NCBI RefSeq assembly: GCF_003732425.1 | Contig: NZ_MOBX01000013.1 | Coordinates: 372,001 to 436,000, forward strand | DNA length: 64,000 bases | Source of the DNA: Pseudomonas fluorescens | GTDB taxonomy: Bacteria > Pseudomonadota > Gammaproteobacteria > Pseudomonadales > Pseudomonadaceae | Direction: 5' to 3' | Part shown: piece after piece, positions 13,118 through 23,207 of the stretch | Position numbering within the stretch: the first letter of the stretch is position 1 | Layout of the letters: the number at the start of each line of letters is the position of its first letter | Program-made: the position numbers and the translations under genes | Notes under the pieces: generated by a model | Told to the model about the DNA's origin: nothing | The model's database searches: none | The model's input: the letters and a program-made list of their open reading frames with translations, nothing else

Positions 13118-15105
13118 GTGCAAAAACTGTTGTCTTCGCTTATCACGATATTGGCTGCGCCGGCATTCAGGCCCTGCTCGACAGCGGCTACGATATCGCT
13201 GCGGTGTTCACTCACGCCGATGACCCGAAAGAGAACGCGTTCTACGGATCGGTTGCGCAACTGTGTGCCAGCAAAGGCATCCCGGTGCATGCCCCGGAAG
13301 ACGTCAACCACCCGCTGTGGGTCGAGCGGATTGCCAAACTCGCCCCTGAGTACATTTTCTCGTTCTACTACCGCCATTTGCTGAGCGAATCGTTGCTGGC
13401 CGTGGCCAAAAAAGGCGCGTTCAACCTGCACGGTTCGCTGTTGCCGAGCTACCGTGGCCGCGCCCCGGCCAACTGGGTGCTGGTCAATGGCGAAAGCGAA
13501 ACCGGCGTGACCCTGCACCGCATGGTCAAACGTGCCGATGCCGGCGCCATCGTTGCCCAGCAGCGTGTCGCCATCGAACGCAGCGACACCGCGTTGAGCC
13601 TGCACGGCAAGCTGCGCATCGCCGCCGTTGACCTGTTGCGCGATACCTTGCCAGCCATGCTGCAAGGCAAGATATCCGAAACCCCGCAGGACGAATCGAA
13701 AGCCACTGTTTTCGGGCGTCGCAGCGCAGCGGATGGCAAACTGGTCTGGGCGAAACCTGCGGAGCAACTGTTCAACCTGGTGCGTGCGGTGACCCAACCG
13801 TATCCGGGCGCGTTCTGCGCGGTCGGCGAGCACAAACTCATCGTCTGGAGCGCCGAAGTCGTCAAAGGCAACGACGGTCAGGCGCCGGGCCGGGTGATCA
13901 GTGTCGACCCGCTGCGCATTGCCTGCGGCGAAGATTCGCTGGTGATCCTCTCTGGCCAGCGCAACGATAACGGCCTGTTCCTCAGCGGCCCGCAACTGGC
14001 CAGTGAACTCGGTCTGGTTGACGGCTCGCTGCTGCGCGGTGCCGAGTCCGGTCGTGCGCCGCGTCGCACTCGCGTGCTGATCCTCGGTGTCAACGGCTTT
14101 ATCGGCAATCACTTGTCCGAGCGTCTGCTGCGTGACGACCGCTATGAAGTCTATGGTCTGGACATCGGCTCCGACGCCATCGATCGCCTGCGCAGTCATC
14201 CGCACTTCCACTACGTTGAAGGCGATATCAGCATTCACTCCGAGTGGATCGAGTACCACATCAAGAAGTGCGATGTGGTCCTGCCGCTGGTGGCCATCGC
14301 CACCCCGATCGAATACACCCGCAACCCGCTGCGTGTGTTCGAACTCGACTTCGAAGAAAACCTCAAACTGGTGCGCTACTGCGTCAAGTACAACAAGCGC
14401 GTGATCTTCCCGTCGACCTCGGAAGTCTATGGCATGTGCCAGGACAAGCATTTCGACGAAGACACCTCCAACCTGGTGGTCGGCCCGATCAACAAGCAGC
14501 GCTGGATCTACTCGGTGTCCAAACAACTGCTGGACCGGGTGATCTGGGCCTACGGCGCCAAGGGTCTGAATTTCACCCTGTTCCGCCCGTTTAACTGGAT
14601 GGGCCCGCGTCTCGATCGCCTGGACTCGGCACGCATCGGCAGCTCCCGCGCCATCACCCAGTTGATTCTCAACCTGGTCGAAGGCACGCCGATTCGCCTG
14701 TTCGACGGCGGCGAGCAGAAACGCTGCTTCACCGACATCGCTGACGGCGTCGAAGCACTGGCGCGGATCATCGATAACGACAACGACGTCTGCAACGGCC
14801 AGATCATCAACATCGGCAACCCGGACAACGAAGCCAGCATCCGTCAATTGGGTGAAGAGCTGCTGCGCCAGTTCGAAGCGCATCCACTGCGCCACAACTT
14901 CCCGCCGTTCGCCGGTTTCCGCGATGTGGAAAGCAAGGCGTTCTACGGTGCCGGTTACCAGGACGTCGAACATCGCAAACCCAGCATCGCCAACGCCAAG
15001 CGTCTGCTCGACTGGACGCCAACCGTGGAAATGCGCGAGACCATCGGCAACACGCTGGATTTCTTCTTGCGCGAAGCGATGCTCGAACAAGCGGACAAGC
15101 GCTGA
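13114..15105 (+). CDS. arnA: bifunctional UDP-glucuronate decarboxylase / UDP-Ara4N formyltransferase ArnA
   Basis: A 663-aa two-domain cytoplasmic enzyme. The N-terminal formyltransferase (~1-300) uses 10-formyl-THF and shows [18 protein letters not shown] with the catalytic His near residue 106. The C-terminal SDR-type dehydrogenase (~315-660) oxidatively decarboxylates UDP-glucuronate. It shows the NAD loop [24 protein letters not shown] and the YSVSKQ Tyr-Lys pair. Fed by Ugd, it supplies the keto-sugar to ArnB. Its stop overlaps the arnD start by one base (tgATG). Confidence 0.97.
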   Translation: MSAKTVVFAYHDIGCAGIQALLDSGYDIAAVFTHADDPKENAFYGSVAQLCASKGIPVHAPEDVNHPLWVERIAKLAPEYIFSFYYRHLLSESLLAVAKKGAFNLHGSLLPSYRGRAPANWVLVNGESETGVTLHRMVKRADAGAIVAQQRVAIERSDTALSLHGKLRIAAVDLLRDTLPAMLQGKISETPQDESKATVFGRRSAADGKLVWAKPAEQLFNLVRAVTQPYPGAFCAVGEHKLIVWSAEVVKGNDGQAPGRVISVDPLRIACGEDSLVILSGQRNDNGLFLSGPQLASELGLVDGSLLRGAESGRAPRRTRVLILGVNGFIGNHLSERLLRDDRYEVYGLDIGSDAIDRLRSHPHFHYVEGDISIHSEWIEYHIKKCDVVLPLVAIATPIEYTRNPLRVFELDFEENLKLVRYCVKYNKRVIFPSTSEVYGMCQDKHFDEDTSNLVVGPINKQRWIYSVSKQLLDRVIWAYGAKGLNFTLFRPFNWMGPRLDRLDSARIGSSRAITQLILNLVEGTPIRLFDGGEQKRCFTDIADGVEALARIIDNDNDVCNGQIINIGNPDNEASIRQLGEELLRQFEAHPLRHNFPPFAGFRDVESKAFYGAGYQDVEHRKPSIANAKRLLDWTPTVEMRETIGNTLDFFLREAMLEQADKR

Positions 15106-15989
15106 TGCAGGCCGGTCTCCGCATCGACGTCGACACCTACCGCGGCACCCGTGAAGGGGTGCCGCGGCTGCTGGAAATGCTCGACGAGGCGCAGATCAAG
15201 GCAACGTTCTTCTTCAGTGTCGGCCCGGACAACATGGGCCGGCATCTGTGGCGCCTGATCCGCCCGCAGTTCCTCTGGAAAATGCTCCGCTCCAATGCCG
15301 CCAGCCTGTACGGCTGGGACATTCTGCTGGCCGGCACCGCTTGGCCGGGCAAGCCGATTGGTCGCGATCTCGGGCACCTGATGCGTCAGGCCCGCGACGC
15401 CGGTCACGAAGTGGGCCTGCATGCGTGGGATCACCACGGCTGGCAGGCCAACGCCGGGCGCTGGAGCAATGCGCAACTGATCGAGCAGATCCGTCAGGGC
15501 GTCGACACCTTGAGCGACATCCTCGGCGAAAAAATCCAGTGCTCAGCCGCCGCCGGTTGGCGTGCCGACGAGCGCGTGATCGAGGCCAAGCAAGCCTTCG
15601 GCTTTCGCTACAACAGCGATTGCCGTGGGCAACGCCTGTTTCGCCCGTTGCTGGCCGACGGCACGCCGGGCACACCGCAAATTCCGGTGGACTTGCCGAC
15701 CTTCGACGAGGTCGTCGGCCCCATCGTCGCGGCGGGGGATTTCAACGGTTTCATCCTTGATCACTTTCGCCCGCAACAACTCAACGTCTACACCATTCAT
15801 GCCGAGGTAGAAGGGATTCTGATGGCTGAGGATTTTCGTCAATTGCTGGCCGAGGCACGCCAACGCCACATCGATTTCAAACCGCTGGGCGATTTGTTGC
15901 CCGAGTTCTTCAATACCTTGCCCGTGGGTCGCGTGCAACGCGGCGCCCTCGACGGCCGTGAAGGCTGGCTGGGAGTGCAAGGCGCATGA
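15105..15989 (+). CDS. arnD: 4-deoxy-4-formamido-L-arabinose-phosphoundecaprenol deformylase ArnD
   Basis: NodB-fold metal hydrolase (294 aa) that removes the formyl group from the lipid-linked sugar, making the pathway irreversible. Motif 1 is RIDVDTYRG, motif 2 is [11 protein letters not shown], motif 3 is [10 protein letters not shown], and near the C terminus are DLPTFDEV and YTIHAEVEG. Length is normal. Four-base overlap with arnT follows. Confidence 0.96.
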   Translation: MQAGLRIDVDTYRGTREGVPRLLEMLDEAQIKATFFFSVGPDNMGRHLWRLIRPQFLWKMLRSNAASLYGWDILLAGTAWPGKPIGRDLGHLMRQARDAGHEVGLHAWDHHGWQANAGRWSNAQLIEQIRQGVDTLSDILGEKIQCSAAAGWRADERVIEAKQAFGFRYNSDCRGQRLFRPLLADGTPGTPQIPVDLPTFDEVVGPIVAAGDFNGFILDHFRPQQLNVYTIHAEVEGILMAEDFRQLLAEARQRHIDFKPLGDLLPEFFNTLPVGRVQRGALDGREGWLGVQGA

Positions 15990-17638
15990 CTGAACGCTGG
16001 ACGCTGCCACTGCTGTTGCTGGGTATTTGCTTGCTGGCCTATCTGCTGCCACTGGGCACGCACGGTTTGTGGATTCCCGATGAGACCCGTTACGCACAGA
16101 TCAGCCAGGACATGCTGCTCAGTGGCAACTGGGTGTCGCCGCATTTCATGAGCCTGCGCTACTTCGAGAAGCCGATTGCCGGTTACTGGATGATTGCGCT
16201 GGGTCAGCAATTGTTCGGGCAGAACCTGTTCGGTGTGCGCTTTGCTTCGGCGCTGAGCACCGGGTTGAGCGTGCTGCTGTGCTATCTGGTCGCCCGGCGT
16301 TTGTGGAACGAGCCGCGCAAAAGCTTTGTCTGCGCCCTGCTCTACATGAGTTTCACCATCGTCGCCGGTCAGGCCGGCTACGCCAACCTCGATCCGCAGT
16401 TCACCTTTTGGGTCAACCTGAGTCTGGTGGCGCTGTGGTTTGCCGTCGACAGCCACACCAACGGCAAGCGCATGGCGGCCTGGGCAGTATTGGGGCTGGC
16501 GTGTGGCATGGGTTTCATGACCAAAGGCTTTCTCGCCTGGCTGCTACCGGTGTTGATCGCCCTGCCGTGGATGCTCTGGCAAAAACGCTGGCGTGAACTG
16601 CTGATGTTCGGCCCGGTGGCGATTGCCATCGCGATCATCATCAGCCTGCCGTGGGTGCTCGCGGTGCATGGGCAGGAGCCAGACTACTGGCGGTTCTTCT
16701 TCTGGCACGAGCACATCCGCCGCTTTGCCGGTGACGATGCGCAACACGACGCGCCGTGGTGGTTTTACTTGCCGCTGTCGGTGGCGTTCAGTCTGCCGTG
16801 GGTGGGGCTGCTGCCGACCGCGTTCAAGCAAGCCTGGCAAAGCCGCGCGCAACCGAAAGTGGTCTTTGTGCTGCTGTGGCTGGCGATGCCACTGGCGTTT
16901 TTCAGCCTGAGCAACGGTAAGCTGCCGACCTACATCCTGCCCTGCCTGCTGCCGATGGCGTTGTTGCTGGGCAATGCGCTCGCCGACCGTTTGCGCCTGG
17001 AGCAAGGGCGCGCGCTGAGCATCAATGGCTTGCTGAATCTGTTGCTGGGCATCGTCACATTGATCGCGCTGGTCTATCTGCAACTGACCAAACCGGTCTA
17101 CGACCATGAACTGCACAGTCTGGTACTGGTATTCATCGGTCTGATCGGCTGGATCATCGCCAACCTGCTGCAAGCCTTTCTGCCGCTGCAATGCTGGGCC
17201 GCGCCGGCGTTGGGCAGTCTGTTGCTGATCGCGGTGTTGCCGGCCGCGCTGCCGAAATCGGTGGTCGCCAACAAGATGCCGGATCAGTTCATCAAGCATC
17301 ACGTCACGGAACTGGCGCAGACCACCCACCTGCTGAGCAACGATCTGGGGGCTGCTTCGGCGCTGGCCTGGCGCCTGAAAACGCCGCAAGTCGCGTTGTA
17401 CAACACGATAGGCGAATTGAAATATGGCCTTGCCTATCCTGACGGCATTCAACAGCGGGTCGATCCCGAACACGTACAACAGTGGATGCGCGAGGCGCGC
17501 CGCAGCGGTTCAGTCGGCGTGGTGATGCGCGTCAAGGGGCAGGACGAACTGGACGAAATCGACAGATTGCCAAAGGACGGCTTCCGTTATGAGCAGGGCA
17601 ACCTGGTGATCATGATCCTGCCCAAGGAGGCGTCATGA
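15986..17638 (+). CDS. arnT: undecaprenyl phosphate-alpha-Ara4N transferase ArnT
   Basis: GT-C (GT83) inner-membrane enzyme (550 aa) that transfers L-Ara4N from undecaprenyl phosphate to lipid A phosphates, lowering surface charge and giving polymyxin resistance. The first periplasmic loop has the catalytic region [18 protein letters not shown] and [18 protein letters not shown]. About a dozen hydrophobic helices follow, with a soluble C-terminal domain. ATGA overlaps on both sides. A second, shorter ArnT-like gene ends the operon. Confidence 0.97.
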   Translation: MTERWTLPLLLLGICLLAYLLPLGTHGLWIPDETRYAQISQDMLLSGNWVSPHFMSLRYFEKPIAGYWMIALGQQLFGQNLFGVRFASALSTGLSVLLCYLVARRLWNEPRKSFVCALLYMSFTIVAGQAGYANLDPQFTFWVNLSLVALWFAVDSHTNGKRMAAWAVLGLACGMGFMTKGFLAWLLPVLIALPWMLWQKRWRELLMFGPVAIAIAIIISLPWVLAVHGQEPDYWRFFFWHEHIRRFAGDDAQHDAPWWFYLPLSVAFSLPWVGLLPTAFKQAWQSRAQPKVVFVLLWLAMPLAFFSLSNGKLPTYILPCLLPMALLLGNALADRLRLEQGRALSINGLLNLLLGIVTLIALVYLQLTKPVYDHELHSLVLVFIGLIGWIIANLLQAFLPLQCWAAPALGSLLLIAVLPAALPKSVVANKMPDQFIKHHVTELAQTTHLLSNDLGAASALAWRLKTPQVALYNTIGELKYGLAYPDGIQQRVDPEHVQQWMREARRSGSVGVVMRVKGQDELDEIDRLPKDGFRYEQGNLVIMILPKEAS

Positions 17639-17979
17639 GCCTGTTGCTGCTGTTGGCTGCGTGCCTGCTGACCTGCCTGGGGCAGATTGCGCAGAAATAT
17701 GCCGTGGAGAGTTGGCGCGGCGTCGAGTCGGGCTGGGCCGACAAACTGCGCTCGCCGTGGTTGTGGCTGGCCCTGCTCGCCCTCGGCTCGGGTCTGTTGG
17801 TCTGGCTGCTGGTGCTGCAGCGTCTGGAAGTCGGCATCGCCTACCCGATGCTCAGCCTCAACTTCGTGCTGATCACCCTGATCGCGCGCTTCGTCTTCCG
17901 TGAACCCATCGACCGCCAGCATTGGCTTGGCGTGGCATTGGTGATCGGCGGCGTGGTTTTGCTGGGGCAACAGTCATGA
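17635..17979 (+). CDS. arnE: Ara4N-phosphoundecaprenol flippase subunit ArnE
   Basis: Small SMR/EmrE-like membrane protein (114 aa) with four hydrophobic helices. It includes the conserved [12 protein letters not shown] start region and the last helix [17 protein letters not shown]. With ArnF it flips the lipid-linked Ara4N to the periplasmic face. Starts 4 nt inside the end of arnT. Confidence 0.95.
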   Translation: MSLLLLLAACLLTCLGQIAQKYAVESWRGVESGWADKLRSPWLWLALLALGSGLLVWLLVLQRLEVGIAYPMLSLNFVLITLIARFVFREPIDRQHWLGVALVIGGVVLLGQQS

Positions 17980-18380
17980 AGCAACGTCGCGGCATCACAT
18001 TCGCGCTGGGCAGCGTATTTCTCGTCAGCGCTGCGCAACTGGGCATGCGCTGGAGCATGACCCGCCTGCCCGAACCACAACAATGGCTGCACCTCGACAG
18101 CCTCGATTGGCGGGCGCTGGCCGTGGTCATTGCGGCGATTTTTGCCTACGCCCTGTCGATGCTCTGCTGGCTCGCCACCCTGCGCGATCTGCCACTGGGC
18201 CGGGCGTACTCGCTGCTGAGCATCAGCTATGCGCTGGTGTATCTGCTGGCGGCCAGCCTGCCGCTGTTCAACGAATCCTTCAGTTTCACTAAATCACTGG
18301 GCGTGGCGCTGGTCATGCTCGGGGTCATCACCATCAACACTCGTCCGGCTCGTGCGCCCGAATTCAGGAGTGCTCCATGA
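17976..18380 (+). CDS. arnF: Ara4N-phosphoundecaprenol flippase subunit ArnF
   Basis: EmrE-like four-helix partner of ArnE (134 aa). I chose ATG 17976 because it overlaps the arnE stop by 4 nt and gives a family-length protein beginning [16 protein letters not shown]; the longer frame from 17922 would run through arnE. Conserved features include [11 protein letters not shown] and [19 protein letters not shown]. Its end overlaps the ugd start (ATGA). Confidence 0.94.
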   Translation: MKQRRGITFALGSVFLVSAAQLGMRWSMTRLPEPQQWLHLDSLDWRALAVVIAAIFAYALSMLCWLATLRDLPLGRAYSLLSISYALVYLLAASLPLFNESFSFTKSLGVALVMLGVITINTRPARAPEFRSAP

Positions 18381-19756
18381 AAATCACAGTATTTGGCAGC
18401 GGTTACGTCGGTCTGGTGCAAGCGGCTGTGTTGGCCGAGGTCGGCCATGATGTCGTGTGCATGGACGTCGACCAGAAGAAGGTCGACCTGTTGCGCCAGG
18501 GTCATGTCAGCATTTTCGAACCGGGGCTGGCCAGCCTGGTGCGCGAAGGTCTGGATTCAAAACGCCTGCAATTCACCACCGATGAAAAACTCGCCGTGCA
18601 ACACGGTCGGGTCGCGTTTATTGCCGTGGGTACGCCGTCGCGTGAAGACGGTTCGGCAGATCTGCGCTACGTGCTTTCGGTCGGCGATGCGATTGCCCGC
18701 CATCGTGAGCAGGCGTTGATCATCGTGGAGAAATCCACGGTGCCGGTGGGCACTGGCGACACCCTGCGCACGCACATCGAAAAAGCCCTGATCAAGGTCG
18801 GCCGCCTGCTGCAGTTCGATATCGTCTCCAACCCGGAATTCCTCAAGGAAGGCTCGGCCGTAGCCGACTGTCGCCGTCCGGACCGTATCGTCATCGGCTG
18901 TGAAGGCGATGAAGTGCGCGACGTGATGCGCGATCTGTACTCGCCGTTCAACCGCAACCATGACCGCATCATGTTCATGGACCTGCGCAGCGCCGAGCTG
19001 ACCAAGTACGCCGCCAACTGCATGCTGGCGACCAAGATCAGCTTCATCAACCAGATTGCCGAGCTGGCCGAGCACCTGGGCGCCGACATCGAATCGGTCC
19101 GCCAGGGCATCGGCGCCGACACGCGCATCGGTTACCACTTCATCTACCCCGGCTGCGGTTATGGCGGGTCGTGCTTCCCGAAAGACATGCGCGCGTTGAT
19201 CCACAGTGCCGAAGAGGCGCACTGCTCCAGCGATTTGCTGCAAGCAGTCGAGGCGATCAACCAGCGGCAGAAACACAAGTTGTTCGAGCGCATCAACGCG
19301 TTCTACAAGGGTGATCTGCGCGGCAAGACTTTCGCCCTGTGGGGGCTGGCGTTCAAACCCAATACCGATGACATGCGTGACGCGCCGAGCCGGGTCCTGC
19401 TGGAAGAATTGTGGGCCGCCGGTGCCAGCGTGCGTGCCTTCGACCCGGAAGCCATGCAGGAAACCCAAAACCTTTACCCGGACGAATCGAAGCTGATGCT
19501 GATGGGCACGCCGGAATCGGTACTGCCCGGCGCTGACGCCTTGATCATCTGCACCGAATGGCAGCAGTTCAAGGCGCCGGACTTCGACCTGATCAAGCAA
19601 CGCCTCAACACCCCGGTGATCTTCGACGGCCGTAACCTTTACGACGCCGAACGTCTGGCACGCAACGGTTTCCAGTACTTCCCGATGGGCCGTGGCGAAT
19701 CGCGCAAATTGCCGATCCCGCTGCAACAGTGGCCACATGCGTCTGACGTCGCTTGA
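18377..19756 (+). CDS. ugd: UDP-glucose 6-dehydrogenase Ugd
   Basis: Cytoplasmic NAD-dependent enzyme (459 aa) oxidising UDP-glucose to UDP-glucuronate, the precursor used by ArnA. The N-terminal Rossmann motif is [20 protein letters not shown] (residues 7-26). The catalytic cysteine is C266 in [15 protein letters not shown], and the C-terminal domain shows [19 protein letters not shown]. Preceded by an AGGAG RBS inside the end of arnF. Confidence 0.96.
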   Translation: MKITVFGSGYVGLVQAAVLAEVGHDVVCMDVDQKKVDLLRQGHVSIFEPGLASLVREGLDSKRLQFTTDEKLAVQHGRVAFIAVGTPSREDGSADLRYVLSVGDAIARHREQALIIVEKSTVPVGTGDTLRTHIEKALIKVGRLLQFDIVSNPEFLKEGSAVADCRRPDRIVIGCEGDEVRDVMRDLYSPFNRNHDRIMFMDLRSAELTKYAANCMLATKISFINQIAELAEHLGADIESVRQGIGADTRIGYHFIYPGCGYGGSCFPKDMRALIHSAEEAHCSSDLLQAVEAINQRQKHKLFERINAFYKGDLRGKTFALWGLAFKPNTDDMRDAPSRVLLEELWAAGASVRAFDPEAMQETQNLYPDESKLMLMGTPESVLPGADALIICTEWQQFKAPDFDLIKQRLNTPVIFDGRNLYDAERLARNGFQYFPMGRGESRKLPIPLQQWPHASDVA

Positions 19757-21351
19757 TCAGGTTATCGCCTGAGACTCGCCGGCAGTCCCTGATCGCAGGG
19801 CTGCTGGCGTTTGTATTGTTCATGGCCGGGGTCCACGGGCAGGCTCCGATCGGTTTCGATTCGCGGTTCGTGCTGTTCGCGCAAGAAATGCTGCGCCATG
19901 GGCCGACGGTGTTTCCGACGACTTACGGTCAACCGTATGCGGATTATTCAGCGGTCTCGACGCTGTTCATCTGGCTGCTGTCGTTGCCGTTCGGCGCGGT
20001 GAATGCCTTTACCGCGTGGGCGCCGAGTGCCGTTGCCGGTGCGCTGATTGTGACGCTGATGTATCGACTGCTGGCGCCGTACTCACGGCGCTGGGCATTG
20101 ATCAGTATTGCGTTGCTGATGCTCACCAGCGGTTTCGTCACTGAAGTGCGCGCGGTGTCGCAGGACTTGATGCTCGCAGCAGTGGCCTTCGCGGTGTTCT
20201 ATCTGGGTTATGCCCATGACCATTTTGGCGGCAGGCGTCACTGGCCGCTGATCTTCGCGTTGCTGTTGCTCGGTTTCGGCATTCGCGGGCCGATTGGTCT
20301 GGTGGTGCCGACCGGCATGCTGTGCAGCTATTACCTGCTCAACCGTGAGTGGAGGCGTCTGCTTGTCTTCGGCGTACTGGCTTCGCTGTTGCTCGCAGCC
20401 TGTGTCGGCCTGCTGTTGTGGCTGGCGAACCTCAGCGGTGGTGCGGTCTTCTTGCAGGACGTGATCCGCATGCAGTTCATGGGCCGCATGGACGGCAGCG
20501 AAGGCGTCAGCGGTTCGCTGTATTACTTCACCAGCTCGCTCGGCAACTATGCGCTGGCCTATCCGCTGGCATTGCTGGTACTGGCGGCGACCTGGCTGAG
20601 CAAACCGCAGCAACGTGGCCCGGCATTACGCCTGGTGCAATATTGCGCGGCGGCGGGACTGATTGTGATGGTCGGTTTATCGATTCCCCAGGCGAAGAAG
20701 GCGCGGTATCTACTACCGATGTTGCCGATGGCGGCGATCATCGCGGCGTATCCGTTTCAGGTGGCGCATGGTCGTGTGTTTCGTTGGTTGCGCGGCTTGA
20801 TGCTGGGCTTGTGGCTGGTCACACCCGGATTGTTGCTGGTGGTGTTACTGGTCGCTCGACGGCGCTTTGCCGAGCAGTTGAGTGACGTGTCTTGGGTGTT
20901 GATCGCGCTGGCCGTGCTGCAACTCTTGGCGTTGTCGCGATTGCTGATCCCGCGTTGGCGTGTCGAGGTATTGGCGTTGTCTGCGGTGTTGGCGCTGTGG
21001 ACGGTGTACGCGGCGGTATTCGAGCCGGTGGAGCGGCGTTTGTACGACACCCAGGGATTCAGTCGCGCGGTGTTCGCCCAGGTTCAGCAAAACCCGGCGC
21101 CGCTGGTGCTGCACGGCATGGGCAAGGACGCGAAGGCGATCAAGTTCATGGTCAATATCGAGCAGGATCTGCAACCGCTGTTCAGCGACTCGATCCAGCA
21201 ACTGGAAGCGCTCAAGGGTCCAGCATGGTTGATGATGGACCGCAGCGATTTTCTGGCCCTGCGGGGCACGCCGCTGGGCGAGTTGCAACCGGTGCTCAAT
21301 GGCCGCTTCGACAAAAACGATTACGTCCTGCTGTACGCTAAACCCTTGTAG
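19753..21351 (+). CDS. second ArnT-like GT-C glycosyltransferase (PMT/GT39-type family)
   Basis: A 532-aa integral membrane glycosyltransferase with about eleven hydrophobic segments. Its first periplasmic loop, FDSRFVLFAQEMLRHGPTVFPTTYG, is reminiscent of the ArnT acceptor loop but has DSR where ArnT has DETR. It starts at TTG 19753 in a 4-nt overlap with ugd and has only a weak RBS, so it is co-translated with the operon. By family it should use a polyprenyl-phosphate sugar donor; donor and acceptor cannot be read from sequence. The TAG stop lies inside a REP element. Confidence 0.85.
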   Translation: MIRLSPETRRQSLIAGLLAFVLFMAGVHGQAPIGFDSRFVLFAQEMLRHGPTVFPTTYGQPYADYSAVSTLFIWLLSLPFGAVNAFTAWAPSAVAGALIVTLMYRLLAPYSRRWALISIALLMLTSGFVTEVRAVSQDLMLAAVAFAVFYLGYAHDHFGGRRHWPLIFALLLLGFGIRGPIGLVVPTGMLCSYYLLNREWRRLLVFGVLASLLLAACVGLLLWLANLSGGAVFLQDVIRMQFMGRMDGSEGVSGSLYYFTSSLGNYALAYPLALLVLAATWLSKPQQRGPALRLVQYCAAAGLIVMVGLSIPQAKKARYLLPMLPMAAIIAAYPFQVAHGRVFRWLRGLMLGLWLVTPGLLLVVLLVARRRFAEQLSDVSWVLIALAVLQLLALSRLLIPRWRVEVLALSAVLALWTVYAAVFEPVERRLYDTQGFSRAVFAQVQQNPAPLVLHGMGKDAKAIKFMVNIEQDLQPLFSDSIQQLEALKGPAWLMMDRSDFLALRGTPLGELQPVLNGRFDKNDYVLLYAKPL

Positions 21352-21424
21352 GCGCTGCCGAAGGCTGCGATCTTTTGCTTTTAAACAGCAAGATCAAAAG
21401 ATCGCAGCCTTCGGCAGCGCCTAC
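21348..21424. repeat. REP pair, family B, spanning a stop codon and abutting a start codon
   Basis: Near-perfect inverted repeat: gtaggcgctgccgaaggc ... gccttcggcagcgcctac, with inner arms (gcgatcttttg / caaaagatcgc). The TAG stop of the upstream glycosyltransferase is made of its first bases, and its last base adjoins ATG 21425 of the acetyltransferase. It can act as a bidirectional hairpin terminator. Confidence 0.9.
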
Positions 21425-21943
21425 ATGAATATGATCATTCGACATGCGCGGCCCGCCGACGCGCCCGCCCTCCCCGCCATCGAACGCTCGGCCGCCGGGC
21501 TGTTTCGCCTTGATCCGCAACTGGCCTGGCTGGCCGACGCCGAATTGGCCGGCGCCGAATTGCATTTACAGGCCATCGAGCAGGCCCGCGTCTGGGTCGC
21601 ACAATCCCCTGCAGGGCAACTTGCCGGGTTCTTGCGCGCGGCGCCTGTCGATAACCAATTGCATATAGAGGAGCTGTCCGTCAGCCAGCACTTTCAGGGT
21701 CAGGGCATTGGCCGCAAGTTGCTGTCAGCGGCAATCGATCACGCCAGCGCACAACAACTTTGCGCCGTGACACTGACCACCTTCACGGATCTTCCGTGGA
21801 ATGCGCCGTTCTATCAGAAGATCGGTTTCCAGCGTTTGAATAGCGAGGAAACAAGCGGGTATTTAGTCGACGCCTTGAACGAAGAAATCGCCCACGGATT
21901 GCCCGGGCACCGGCGCTGCGCCATGCGCCTGAGGTTGCCTTGA
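21425..21943 (+). CDS. GNAT-family N-acetyltransferase
   Basis: A 172-aa single-domain acetyltransferase using acetyl-CoA; the substrate is unknown. The acetyl-CoA motif is HIEELSVSQHFQGQGIGRKLL, with the Q/R-x-x-G-x-G/A core, followed by LTTFTDLPWNAPFYQKIGF. Two in-frame ATGs (21425, 21431) directly follow a REP hairpin and neither has a clear Shine-Dalgarno sequence. The stop lies 2 nt from the convergent LysR gene's end. Confidence 0.85.
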   Translation: MNMIIRHARPADAPALPAIERSAAGLFRLDPQLAWLADAELAGAELHLQAIEQARVWVAQSPAGQLAGFLRAAPVDNQLHIEELSVSQHFQGQGIGRKLLSAAIDHASAQQLCAVTLTTFTDLPWNAPFYQKIGFQRLNSEETSGYLVDALNEEIAHGLPGHRRCAMRLRLP

Positions 21944-21945
21944 AA

Positions 21946-22911
21946 TCAGGCCGTTGCTTTCAGGTCAACGCCCAGCGCCTGGGCAAATGCCTTGACCAGC
22001 GGACTGCGCACGGTGTTGTGCCGCAGGATCAGATTGAACGGCGTCATGATGTAGATCCGCTCGGGCAGCACCGCGCGCATCTGCCCTGCTGCTACCAGCG
22101 TTGCTGCGTAATGCCGGGGCAGGAAGCCGACGAAACGGCCGGTCTTGATCAACAGGGCCACGGCTTCGACCTGGGTCGCTGAGGCAGAAAAACTGTCGTA
22201 GCGCGCATAGTTGAGCTTGTCGCGATGGATCGCGTAGCGGTGGTTGATGCACTCGTATTCCTGCAAGACATTGCTGCCCATTTGCGCCTCGGGCATGTCG
22301 AACAATGGATGCCCGACCGCGCAATAAACCTCCGAGCGTTCCTCGTACAGCGGGTAATAATCGAATTCTTCGCGGCGTTGATAAACCGGCACTATGCCCG
22401 CCACTAAACGTCCCTCCACCACGCCTCTTTCCACTTCATCCAGTTGCGATGCCTGAAGTTGAAACCGGACCTTCGGCGATTGTTCGTTAAGTTGTTTAAG
22501 CGCGGCAACTAACGGCGAGTTCTCATCGCTGATCGTATTATCAATAACACCCACACCCAGATCGCCGACAAGTTCATTCTGCGCAGAACTAAGCCGATCA
22601 CGAAAGTTGTCCACCGAGGCAAACAGATCAATCGAGGCCTGATACACCAGACGACCTTCTTCGGTCAGGTGAAAACCCTCTCGCCCACGGGTACACAGGC
22701 GCATGCCGATGCGGATTTCCAGGTCGGAGATCTGCTTGCTGATGGCCGCAAGGCCCACGTTCAGCTCGTTTTGCGCGGCGCTGAAGCCTCCTGCCTCGAC
22801 CACGGCCTTGAACACTTTGAGCAGTTTGAAATCCAGCCCGCTGAGGGCCAGCGGTGCTCGGTGGGCCGTTTTCGCAGGCGGGTTTCCGGAATTGGAAAGT
22901 GGGGTTTCCAT
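21946..22911 (-). CDS. LysR-family transcriptional regulator
   Basis: A 321-aa regulator. The winged HTH is at about residues 28-88 (FKAVVEAGGFSAAQNELNV, then ISKQISDLEIRIGMRLC). The effector-binding LysR-substrate domain covers ~110-320. It is divergent from the argininosuccinate-lyase-like gene with a 296-nt gap, the usual layout for a LysR protein controlling its neighbour. It is therefore the likely regulator of the lyase/ABC/deacetylase cluster. The inducer is unknown. Confidence 0.88.
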   Translation of the reverse strand: METPLSNSGNPPAKTAHRAPLALSGLDFKLLKVFKAVVEAGGFSAAQNELNVGLAAISKQISDLEIRIGMRLCTRGREGFHLTEEGRLVYQASIDLFASVDNFRDRLSSAQNELVGDLGVGVIDNTISDENSPLVAALKQLNEQSPKVRFQLQASQLDEVERGVVEGRLVAGIVPVYQRREEFDYYPLYEERSEVYCAVGHPLFDMPEAQMGSNVLQEYECINHRYAIHRDKLNYARYDSFSASATQVEAVALLIKTGRFVGFLPRHYAATLVAAGQMRAVLPERIYIMTPFNLILRHNTVRSPLVKAFAQALGVDLKATA

Positions 22912-23207
22912 AATGCTGATTTACCTCTGGCGCAATGTTCAACAATCTGTGTCCAACAACAAAAACATCGCCGACCAATAATAATGAACACAGAAAACAT
23001 GGCTTGGCAACCGGCAAAAAATCCCGAACATCAGTGCCAACTCACTGATCTCGAAACATTAAAAGCTGACACTTCGATCAGTTCTCGCTCCCTAGCAACT
23101 GCCCTCTTGAAAACTGCTTTGGCCTGACTCCGTCTGCTGACTTTTCAGCAGCCATCACGGCCATGCATACCGATTTCAGTTCGCGTTACCGACGAGGAAA
23201 ACAACAA
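22912..23207. promoter_or_regulatory. divergent regulatory region between the LysR gene and the lyase-like gene
   Basis: About 296 nt with no credible gene, relatively AT-rich near 22920-23060. By position it should carry both promoters and the LysR operator. I could not single out a convincing T-N11-A site by eye. Confidence 0.4.

Noticed and set aside
13102-15090. 662-codon open frame on the minus strand
   Set aside because: It is the antisense shadow of arnA; high GC gives long antiparallel frames and the translation matches no family.
16544-17479. 311-codon minus-strand frame opposite arnT
   Set aside because: Gln/Arg-rich shadow of arnT with no recognisable domain.
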